DNA of 37,587 bases. Origin: Propionibacteriales bacterium. GTDB taxonomy: Bacteria > Actinomycetota > Actinomycetes > Propionibacteriales > Nocardioidaceae. Of the stretch, positions 31,518 to 37,587 are shown piece by piece (the stretch's first letter is position 1; each line of letters begins with the position of its first letter). A model generated the notes under the pieces. The model saw only the letters and a program-made list of their open reading frames with translations, did not search any database and was not told where the DNA came from. The stretch lies in contig WHTB01000007.1 of assembly GCA_009379735.1 (NCBI GenBank), forward strand, positions 1-37,587. The letters are read 5' to 3'. The translations under genes and the position numbers were made by a program.

Positions 31518-31612
31518 GTGTGTGTGGCGCACCTCCAGATGTCTGGCCGCTCGGTCGGTCGCCGCCCGTCCGCCGGATCAGGCCGGCCGGCGGGTGTGAG
31601 AGGTTGGGCGGC

Positions 31613-32743
31613 ATGCGCACCAGGGCTGCCGTACTCCGTGAGATGGGCCGCGCCGGCCCGTATGCCGACACCCACCCGCTGTCCGTGGAGGAGGTCGACC
31701 TCGACCCGCCGGGTCCCGGCGAGGTGCTGGTCCGCAACGCGGCCGCGGGACTCTGCCACTCCGACCTGTCCGTGGTCGACGGCGCGCGGCCACGGCCGAT
31801 GCCGATGGTGCTCGGCCACGAGGCCGCGGGCATCGTCGAGGAGGTCGGCGCGGGTGTCACCCTGGTGCGGCCCGGCGACCACGTCGTCTACTCGTTCGTC
31901 CCGATGTGCGGCGCCTGCGTGCCCTGCCAGTCCGGTCGGGTCGTGCTCTGTGAGGCCGGCGCTGCCGCCAACGCGAGAGGCGAGCTGCTCGGCGGGGGCC
32001 GCCGGCTGTCGGCCGACGGCGCACCGCTCAACCATCACCTGGGCGTCTCGGGGTTCGCCGAGCGCAGCGTGGTGTCGGCCGCTTCCCTCGTGCCGGTCGG
32101 CGACACCATCCCGCTCGCGAAAGCGGCGTTGTTCGGCTGCGCCCTCGCCACCGGCGTCGGGTCGATCGTCAACACCGCCGGGGTACGCCCGGGCGAGTCG
32201 GTCGCCGTCTTCGGGCTCGGCGGCGTGGGACTGTCCGCGGTGATGGGCGCCGTGCTCGCCGGTGCCTCCACGGTGGTGGCGGTCGACGCCGTGCCGGCCA
32301 AGCTCGAGCTGGCCACGCAGGCCGGTGCCAGGCACACGGTGCTGGCGGGCGAGCACACGGTCGAGCAGGTCAGGGACCTGACCGGCGGTGGGGTCGACTG
32401 GGCCGTCGAGTGCGTCGGGAGCGCGGCCGTGCTCGCCCAGGCGTATGCCTCCGCCCGGCGTGGCGGTGCGGCCGTCGCGGTCGGCCTCCCGCATCCGTCG
32501 CAGGTGCTGGAGATCCCGGCCGTTTCCCTGGTGGCAGAGGAAAAACGGATCATCGGCTCGTACATGGGGTCGGCGGTGCCGCGGCGCGACGTGCCACGGA
32601 TGATCGCGGCGTACGAGGCCGGTCGGCTGCCCGTGGACCTGCTCGACTCCGGCTCCCTGGAGCTCGACGAGGTCAACGTCGGCCTCGACCGGCTGGCGTC
32701 GGGCGCGGCCGTACGCCAGATTCTCCGGCTGTCAGTCGACTGA
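31613..32743 (+). CDS. Zinc-dependent alcohol dehydrogenase (MDR family)
   Basis: Medium-chain NAD(P)-dependent alcohol dehydrogenase, 376 residues. The catalytic zinc site is visible as GLCHSDLS (Cys near 47) and [12 protein letters not shown] (His near 69). The structural zinc lobe is complete: [16 protein letters not shown] gives four cysteines. The Rossmann motif [18 protein letters not shown] lies near 199-216, followed by VVAVD, the acidic residue that favours NAD over NADP. The overall form is that of class III-like or NDMA-type actinobacterial enzymes. ATG 31613 has GAGAGG ten bases upstream. It ends inside a 12-bp palindrome shared with the convergent subtilase gene. Substrate unknown. 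Confidence 0.92.
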   Translation: MRTRAAVLREMGRAGPYADTHPLSVEEVDLDPPGPGEVLVRNAAAGLCHSDLSVVDGARPRPMPMVLGHEAAGIVEEVGAGVTLVRPGDHVVYSFVPMCGACVPCQSGRVVLCEAGAAANARGELLGGGRRLSADGAPLNHHLGVSGFAERSVVSAASLVPVGDTIPLAKAALFGCALATGVGSIVNTAGVRPGESVAVFGLGGVGLSAVMGAVLAGASTVVAVDAVPAKLELATQAGARHTVLAGEHTVEQVRDLTGGGVDWAVECVGSAAVLAQAYASARRGGAAVAVGLPHPSQVLEIPAVSLVAEEKRIIGSYMGSAVPRRDVPRMIAAYEAGRLPVDLLDSGSLELDEVNVGLDRLASGAAVRQILRLSVD

Positions 32744-35611
32744 CACCGGCGTGAGCGCGCCGTCGGACGCGTCGCCGAACTGCACCACACCGAACCACCG
32801 CAGGCTGGTGTCGAGCCGGGTCCACGACGCGCGGACGGCGAACTCCCGTGCACCGAGCAGCTGGGCGCGCCGCGTCGACAGCTCCAGCGTGCCGGTGTCG
32901 CGCCGCGGCACGACCCAGCCGGTGAACCGCGCACTCGCGACGGCCCGGCCGGCGGACCGCTGAGCGTGCGTGTAGACCTCGTACGCGCCGGGCTCCGGCG
33001 ACAGCAGGGTGACCGTCTCGCTGCCGTCCACGCCGGTCTCGCTGCTGACGAGGCGGCCGTCGCGGTAGACGTACAGGTCGAAGTCGGCGCCCTCGGCGTA
33101 CGCGTTGACCGCGAACCGCAGTGCCGCCGTGCCCGCTGGCACGGTGTAGGTCGAGCGCTTCGTCGACGGCCCCGGCTCCGGGTCACGCCGGTCGAAGTCG
33201 CCGGGCGACAGCGCGAGGCGCTGCGGCTCGGCGCCGACCAAGCCGAACGGGCGCACGCCGATCCGGCCGCGCATGCCACCCTTGCCGGCGAGCCGCACGG
33301 TGCCGGTGTTGCCGATGCCGCGGACCTCCCGCGGCGCCACGACCCGGACGGCGCGCGCGACGACCGGGACCCGGGCCGCGTGGCCGCGGTTGCCGTGCCA
33401 GGTGACGTGACCGGTGACGAAGCGCTCGAAGCGGGCGTTCTTCTTGGCGACGAGCCGCACCCGGAAGTCCGCGGACTGGCCGGGCCGTAGCCTCAGCGTG
33501 GCGGGTACGACACTGACGCTCAGCCCGCGCAGTCCCTGCACCGACGCGTTGTAGGTCTCGGTGCGGGTCGACACGTTGGTGACGGTGCGGCGCGCGACCG
33601 AACCGCCGGCCAGCCGGTTGACCGCGATCGAGGGCGTGTTGACCGCGAACGGCCGCACCCGGCCACCTGGCGGCTGCGCGTCGAACACCAGGCCGGGGTC
33701 GAGGAACCGCTCGGGGTCGACGTGGCCGGCGCCCTGGACCCAGGCCGAGCGCGGCCGCCGCACGTCGTACGCCGTCGTCATCATCGCCGACCGGACCGCG
33801 GTCGGTGACCAGTCGGGGTGCACGTCGCGGACGACCGCGGCCAGCCCGGCGACGTGTGCCGCGGCCATCGACGTACCCGACATCGCGTCCCACAACCGGC
33901 CGGAGTCGGTGGGTGGTGGGACCGCGGCGATCACGCTGACGCCGGGGGCGGTGAGGTCGGGCTTGAGTACGTCGACACGTCCGGTGGCCGGGCTGTGGCC
34001 GGAGAACGACGCCATCCGGGGTGGCGTGTGGGCCGGCTCGCTCGCGGCCGGGTCGAACGAGACGGTCGCGGCGGGCCCGGCGATCCGCAGGTAGGCGCGG
34101 ACCCGACGCCCGTTCCTGGTGTTGAGGTGCACGGTCGGCACCGCGTGGAAGTCGGCCGCGACCGCGCCCGGCTTCGGGTTGACCAGCAGCATCGCGGCGC
34201 CGCCGGCCTGCTTGACCGCCCGGCTCTTGTCCACCCGGGCGTTGCCGCCGCGCTCGCAGACGACTGCCTTGCCGGAGACGGCAGTGGCGTCGAGTGACCG
34301 CGGCTCACAGCGCGCGGCCGCGCGGGAGTCGGCGTCTCGGGCCGGGGCGTCCCGGCCACGGACGAGGGGGGTCTTCGGGAGCGCACGCTCGGACACCATC
34401 GCGCCCACCAGCCGGGTGCCGTTGCCCAGCACCGCGGCGCCTTCGAGCAGCCGGAACGACGACGCGCCGACGGTCGTGACGAACGGGCTCGACGGTGTCA
34501 CGCCCGAGCCGGCCGCGTTGCCCGCCGAGGTGACCACGAAGACCCCGGCATCGGCCGCCCCGCGAAACGCCTGCTGCATCGCCCGGCCGGACGCCGCCGG
34601 CCCGGAGAGCGGATAGCTGAGTACGTCGACACCGTCGGCGACCGCCTGGTCGACCGCCTTCACCGTGTCGGCGCTCGCACAGCCGTCGTGATCCGGGTCG
34701 GGTGCTGCCCAGCACGCCTTGTAGGTGGCGATCCTGGCGCCCGGTGCCATCCCGGAGCTGGTGCCGAGCTTGGCGCCGCCGATCTCGACGCGCACCGCGT
34801 GGTTGCCGGCCGCGGTCGAGGCGACATGCGACCCGTGCCCCTGGGCGTCGCGGGCGGACAGATACTCGGCCGACGCGACGCCGTCCGCGCCGAATCCGTC
34901 GACGAACCAGCGTGCCGCGACCACCTTCTGGTCGCACGTGTCGGCGCGCCAGCGCTCGCCCTCCTGGCAACGGCCGGTGAACCCGGGCAGGTCCGCGTTG
35001 ATGCCTCCGTCGCCGGCCGGGGGACCGGTGAAGGACGGGCTCTCCGGCCAGAGGCCGCTGTCGACGAAGCCGATCACGACGTCCTTGCCGGCCTGCGCGG
35101 CGCCGCCGGCGTCGGCCCAGGTGCCGCCCGCGCCGGTGAGCCCGAGGAAGTCGGGGGAGTCGACGCTGTCGAGCCGCGAGATTGTGCTGCGCTCGACACT
35201 GCGGACCGCTCGGATGTCGCGCAGCTGCTTGACCTGCCGGGTGTCGAGCACGACGGCCATGCCGCTGACGACCGTCGTATAGCGGTACAGGAGGTGCGGG
35301 CGGCCGACCCGGTCGAGCACCTCGTCCTGTCGCTCGCGCAGGTGGTCGCGGTATCGGCGTACCTCAGGGCGGGCGTTGTCGAACCGGCTGCCGGCCGCCG
35401 GCTGCGTCGCGGCGTACCCGCTCACGTCGCCGCGGTAGGACGCGACCGGGGTGTCGCGCAGCGTCACGAGGTAGACGCCCGGCTCGAGGGCCGCTCCCGC
35501 CGGCGGCGCATCGGCGAGGGTCGGGCCGCCGAGGCTCACGCTCACGACGACGGTGGCGGTCGACGCGGCGACGGCGCGCAGCATCCATCGTGCGCGACGC
35601 TGGACCAGCAT
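32732..35611 (-). CDS. Secreted S8 subtilisin-like protease with PA insert (cucumisin-like)
   Basis: Exported serine protease of 959 residues. An Arg-rich N-terminus and hydrophobic AVAASTATVVVSVSLGG form a signal peptide. An I9-type propeptide follows, roughly 45-145. The triad is Asp184 (GFVDSGLWPESPSF), His259 (AQGHGSHVAST) and Ser581 (SGTSMAAAHVAGL), with oxyanion Asn365 (TSAGNAAG). A protease-associated domain is inserted between Asn and Ser (~400-520), and a fibronectin-III-like domain follows (~625-730), as in plant subtilases. The end holds a pre-peptidase-like beta domain (TYTVPAGTAALRFAVNAY...FDLYVYRDG). ATG 35611 was preferred over ATG 35635 because GAGAGG lies nine bases before it. 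Probably scavenges extracellular protein. Confidence 0.93.
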   Translation of the reverse strand: MLVQRRARWMLRAVAASTATVVVSVSLGGPTLADAPPAGAALEPGVYLVTLRDTPVASYRGDVSGYAATQPAAGSRFDNARPEVRRYRDHLRERQDEVLDRVGRPHLLYRYTTVVSGMAVVLDTRQVKQLRDIRAVRSVERSTISRLDSVDSPDFLGLTGAGGTWADAGGAAQAGKDVVIGFVDSGLWPESPSFTGPPAGDGGINADLPGFTGRCQEGERWRADTCDQKVVAARWFVDGFGADGVASAEYLSARDAQGHGSHVASTAAGNHAVRVEIGGAKLGTSSGMAPGARIATYKACWAAPDPDHDGCASADTVKAVDQAVADGVDVLSYPLSGPAASGRAMQQAFRGAADAGVFVVTSAGNAAGSGVTPSSPFVTTVGASSFRLLEGAAVLGNGTRLVGAMVSERALPKTPLVRGRDAPARDADSRAAARCEPRSLDATAVSGKAVVCERGGNARVDKSRAVKQAGGAAMLLVNPKPGAVAADFHAVPTVHLNTRNGRRVRAYLRIAGPAATVSFDPAASEPAHTPPRMASFSGHSPATGRVDVLKPDLTAPGVSVIAAVPPPTDSGRLWDAMSGTSMAAAHVAGLAAVVRDVHPDWSPTAVRSAMMTTAYDVRRPRSAWVQGAGHVDPERFLDPGLVFDAQPPGGRVRPFAVNTPSIAVNRLAGGSVARRTVTNVSTRTETYNASVQGLRGLSVSVVPATLRLRPGQSADFRVRLVAKKNARFERFVTGHVTWHGNRGHAARVPVVARAVRVVAPREVRGIGNTGTVRLAGKGGMRGRIGVRPFGLVGAEPQRLALSPGDFDRRDPEPGPSTKRSTYTVPAGTAALRFAVNAYAEGADFDLYVYRDGRLVSSETGVDGSETVTLLSPEPGAYEVYTHAQRSAGRAVASARFTGWVVPRRDTGTLELSTRRAQLLGAREFAVRASWTRLDTSLRWFGVVQFGDASDGALTPVSVD

Positions 35612-35702
35612 GCGGGCAAGCCTCTCAGGTGACATGACGTAACCACGCACCGGTCTGGTGATCGTGGGTGCAGTCCCACGTTGCGACGAGCAGCGTCCCG
35701 TA

Positions 35703-35732
35703 GTCAACGTCCTTGGCCGGGACGAATACGCT
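35703..35732 (+). promoter_or_regulatory. Promoter of a leaderless HAD-LarE transcript
   Basis: TACGCT (35727-35732) lies exactly six bases before ATG 35739, with GTCAAC (35703-35708) 18 bases further up as a weak -35. There is no ribosome site in front of the ATG. Confidence 0.5.
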
Positions 35733-35738
35733 CGCCTC

Positions 35739-37160
35739 ATGACGTCACCCGACCCCGCCGCGCCGTTGGTGGTCGGGTTCGACCTGGACATGACGCTGAT
35801 CGACTCCCGGCCCGGGGTGCGTGCGGCCTTGGAGCTGCTCGCCGCCCGGACGGGTACGCCGATCGACGCCGCGCTGGCCGTGTCTCGGCTCGGGCCACCG
35901 CTCGAGCAGGAGCTGGCCGAGTGGTTCCCGCCGGACCGGGTCGCCGCGACGGCCGACCTGTACCGCGCCCTGTACGCCGACGCCGCGATCGAGCCCACCG
36001 AGGCGATGCCGGGGGCCCGCGAGGCGCTGGACTCGCTGCGCCGGCGCGGCGCCGCGTCACTCGTTGTGACGGCGAAGAACGAGGCGGACGCCCGTCGGCA
36101 CGTCGACCACCTCGGCCTCGACGTCGACGCCGTCGTCGGTGGGTTGTGGGGAGCCGGCAAGGGCGTCGCGCTGGCGCAGCACGGTGCGACGGTCTACGTC
36201 GGCGACCACGTGCTCGACGTCGCCGGGGCGCACTCGGCCGGTGCCCTCAGCGTGGTCGTCACGACCGGTCCATGCTCGGCCGACGAGCTGGCGGCCGCCG
36301 GTGCCGACGTCGTGCTGCGCGATCTCACCGAGCTCCCCGGCTGGCTCGACGAGCACGTACTCCTGCAGCGGATGCGGCCGCTGGGGTCGGTGCTGGTCGC
36401 GTTCAGCGGCGGCGCCGACTCCGCCCTGGTGCTGGCCGCCGCGGTCAAGGCCCTCGGCCCCGACAACGTGGCCGCGGCCACCGCGGTCTCGGACTCGCTG
36501 GCCGACGCGGAGCTGGCCGATGCCCGGGCCTTCGCCGCCGAGCTCGGGGTGCGCTGGCTGTCGCCGCGGACGTACGAGATGCAGCGAGCCGGCTACCGGG
36601 CCAACGACGGCGACCGTTGCTACTTCTGCAAGGCCGAGCTGCTTGACGTACTCACGCCGCTGGCTGCCGAGCACGGGCTCGCGTACGTCGCGACCGGCAC
36701 CAACGCCGACGACGTCCTCGCCGGGTTCCGGCCCGGGATCAGGGCGGCGTCGGAGCGCGGTGCGGTCACGCCGCTGGCCGACGCCGGTTTGGCCAAGGCA
36801 CAGGTGCGCGCCCTGTCTCGGGCCTGGGGCCTGCGTACGTGGGACAAGCCGGCCGCCGCCTGCCTGTCGTCGCGGATCGCGTACGGCGTCGAGGTGACTC
36901 CGCACCGGCTGGCCCGGGTCCAGCGTGCCGAGGCGGGGGTGCGGGCGGCGCTCGGGGCCCTCGGCCATCCGGTCCGCGACCTGCGGGTGCGCGACCTCGG
37001 CGACGAGGCTCGCGTCGAGGTCGAACCGGCGCTCGTCCAGGTGGCGGGCGAGGCGCCTGAGGTGGAGGCGGCGGTGCGGTCGGCCGGGTTCACGGTGCTG
37101 CAGGTCGCGGTGTTCCGGTCCGGCTCGATGAACGCGGTGCTGGACGACCGGTTCCGCTGA
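35739..37160 (+). CDS. HAD-family hydrolase fused to LarE (ATP-dependent sacrificial sulfur transferase)
   Basis: A two-domain protein of 473 residues. Residues 10-210 are a phosphoglycolate-phosphatase-like HAD domain with all four motifs: DLDMT (Asp15, Asp17), VVTAKN, Lys141 and VGDHVLD. Residues 213-473 are LarE: PP-loop SGGADS (223-228), RCYFCK (Cys294, Cys297), GTNADD (320-325) and PAAACLSSR with Cys375. LarE turns a carboxylated nicotinate mononucleotide into the dithio precursor of the nickel-pincer cofactor. L. plantarum LarE sacrifices one cysteine, whereas relatives with three cysteines at the positions matching 294, 297 and 375 hold a 4Fe-4S cluster; this one has all three. LarB and LarC are not in the window. 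LarE is usually a stand-alone ~270-residue protein, so the fusion is unusual. Confidence 0.9.
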   Translation: MTSPDPAAPLVVGFDLDMTLIDSRPGVRAALELLAARTGTPIDAALAVSRLGPPLEQELAEWFPPDRVAATADLYRALYADAAIEPTEAMPGAREALDSLRRRGAASLVVTAKNEADARRHVDHLGLDVDAVVGGLWGAGKGVALAQHGATVYVGDHVLDVAGAHSAGALSVVVTTGPCSADELAAAGADVVLRDLTELPGWLDEHVLLQRMRPLGSVLVAFSGGADSALVLAAAVKALGPDNVAAATAVSDSLADAELADARAFAAELGVRWLSPRTYEMQRAGYRANDGDRCYFCKAELLDVLTPLAAEHGLAYVATGTNADDVLAGFRPGIRAASERGAVTPLADAGLAKAQVRALSRAWGLRTWDKPAAACLSSRIAYGVEVTPHRLARVQRAEAGVRAALGALGHPVRDLRVRDLGDEARVEVEPALVQVAGEAPEVEAAVRSAGFTVLQVAVFRSGSMNAVLDDRFR

Positions 37161-37191
37161 GCGGGCGCCGCGCTCCGCACCGTAGGCTGGT

Positions 37192-37216
37192 CCTCGCCCC
37201 TGCACCGGGGGTGAGG
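37192..37216 (+). promoter_or_regulatory. Hairpin in the cold-shock gene leader
   Basis: CCTCGCCCC (37192-37200) pairs with GGGGTGAGG (37208-37216) across a 7-base loop, with one G-U pair. It lies 27 bases upstream of the cold-shock start. It may terminate the HAD-LarE message or regulate the cold-shock leader. No U-run follows. Confidence 0.4.
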
Positions 37217-37243
37217 GGACTCTTCGACACTCGTGAGGTCAGC

Positions 37244-37587
37244 GTGCCGACAGGCAAGATCAAGTGGTACGACGCCGAGAAGGGTTTCGGCTTCATCTCC
37301 CGCGAGGACGGCGACGACGTGTACGTCCGGGCCGACGCGCTGCCCGCCGGCGTGACCTCGCTGAAGGCCGGCACGCGGCTGGAGTTCGGCGTGGTCCAGG
37401 GCCGCAAGGGCGACCAGGCGCTGCAGGTGCGCGTGCTCGACCCGACGCCGTCGGTGTCGAAGGCGATGCGCAGGCCGCCGGAGCAGATGGTGGAGATCGT
37501 CGAGGACCTGATCAAGCTGCTCGACGGGCTGGAGCAGACGTTCCGCCGCGGACGGCACCCCGACGCCAAGACGGCCAAGCCGACGGC
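37244..37587 (+). CDS. Cold-shock domain protein with C-terminal helical extension (3' end outside window)
   Basis: Single-strand nucleic-acid-binding cold-shock protein; 114 codons are visible and the frame runs off the edge. The OB-fold starts PTGKIKWYDAEKGFGFISREDGDDVYVRADAL, with RNP1 (KGFGFI) and RNP2 (DVYVRA, where most members have VFVH). The C-terminal ~45 residues (EQMVEIVEDLIKLLDGLEQTFRRGRHPDAK) form an amphipathic helix and basic tail, as in the ~127-residue actinobacterial group. GTG 37244 has GAGG six bases upstream. Transcribed in the same direction as HAD-LarE, 83 bases downstream. Confidence 0.92.
   Translation, partial: MPTGKIKWYDAEKGFGFISREDGDDVYVRADALPAGVTSLKAGTRLEFGVVQGRKGDQALQVRVLDPTPSVSKAMRRPPEQMVEIVEDLIKLLDGLEQTFRRGRHPDAKTAKPT

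Noticed and set aside
1-37587. tRNA, rRNA or known riboswitch
   Set aside because: No segment with recognisable conserved arms or motifs was seen; a covariance-model search was not possible here.

Overview
The window looks like chromosomal DNA of a high-GC actinobacterium. By eye the GC content is roughly 70 percent, GTG starts and 4-base ATGA/GTGA overlaps are common, and several genes appear to be leaderless behind TANNNT-N6-ATG promoters. The gene content fits as well: an ergothioneine operon, an XPB-type helicase with a CGNR protein, HelD, DUF2236 and a cold-shock protein with a C-terminal extension. A Nocardioides/Kribbella-like member of the Propionibacteriales is a reasonable guess, but this is inference. 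No rRNA, tRNA or CRISPR array was recognised.

Layout. 1-1910: HelD-like helicase (minus strand, cut by the window edge). 1911-2224: promoter region and a 161-bp MITE-like element inserted in a CTAG target. 2225-3397: class V PLP enzyme of the isopenicillin-N epimerase type. 3394-5475: minus-strand ABC-2 exporter operon (ATPase, permease, Xre regulator). 5566-5622: long palindrome. 5633-9918: egtA-egtB-egtC-egtD ergothioneine operon (minus), without an adjacent egtE; the PLP enzyme is a candidate for the missing lyase step. 10112-10675: GNAT acetyltransferase.

10691-22224 is the most interesting block, a carboxylate uptake and catabolism island. It holds a divergent LysR regulator, a PrpF-type isomerase, a TctC-type binding lipoprotein, a fused TctA-TctB permease, a TcuA-type flavoprotein, two half-size AbrB-type membrane proteins, a GntR/FCD regulator on the opposite strand, a second TcuA-type flavoprotein and an isocitrate/isopropylmalate-dehydrogenase-like enzyme. 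The same 12-base operator-like sequence (core TTGCATGCAA) lies upstream of both plus-strand transcription units, in opposite orientation, which suggests one regulon. A plausible flow is uptake of a tri- or dicarboxylate by the TTT transporter, FAD-dependent desaturation, cis/trans or double-bond isomerisation, then oxidative decarboxylation. The substrate is unknown.

22255-29491: minus-strand housekeeping-like genes (VOC protein with a DUF2236 oxygenase, XPB helicase with a CGNR zinc-finger protein, a helicase-associated/WYL-like protein, DUF445). A 78-bp palindromic repeat occurs at 28150-28227 and again at 14113-14190 inside the transporter operon. 29507-29737 is the remnant of a small gene cut by a complete IS200/IS605-type element (29738-31493) with divergent tnpA and tnpB. 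31613-32743: zinc alcohol dehydrogenase. 32732-35611: secreted plant-like subtilase, converging on the dehydrogenase through a shared 12-bp palindrome. 35739-37160: HAD phosphatase fused to LarE. 37244-end: cold-shock protein, cut by the window edge.
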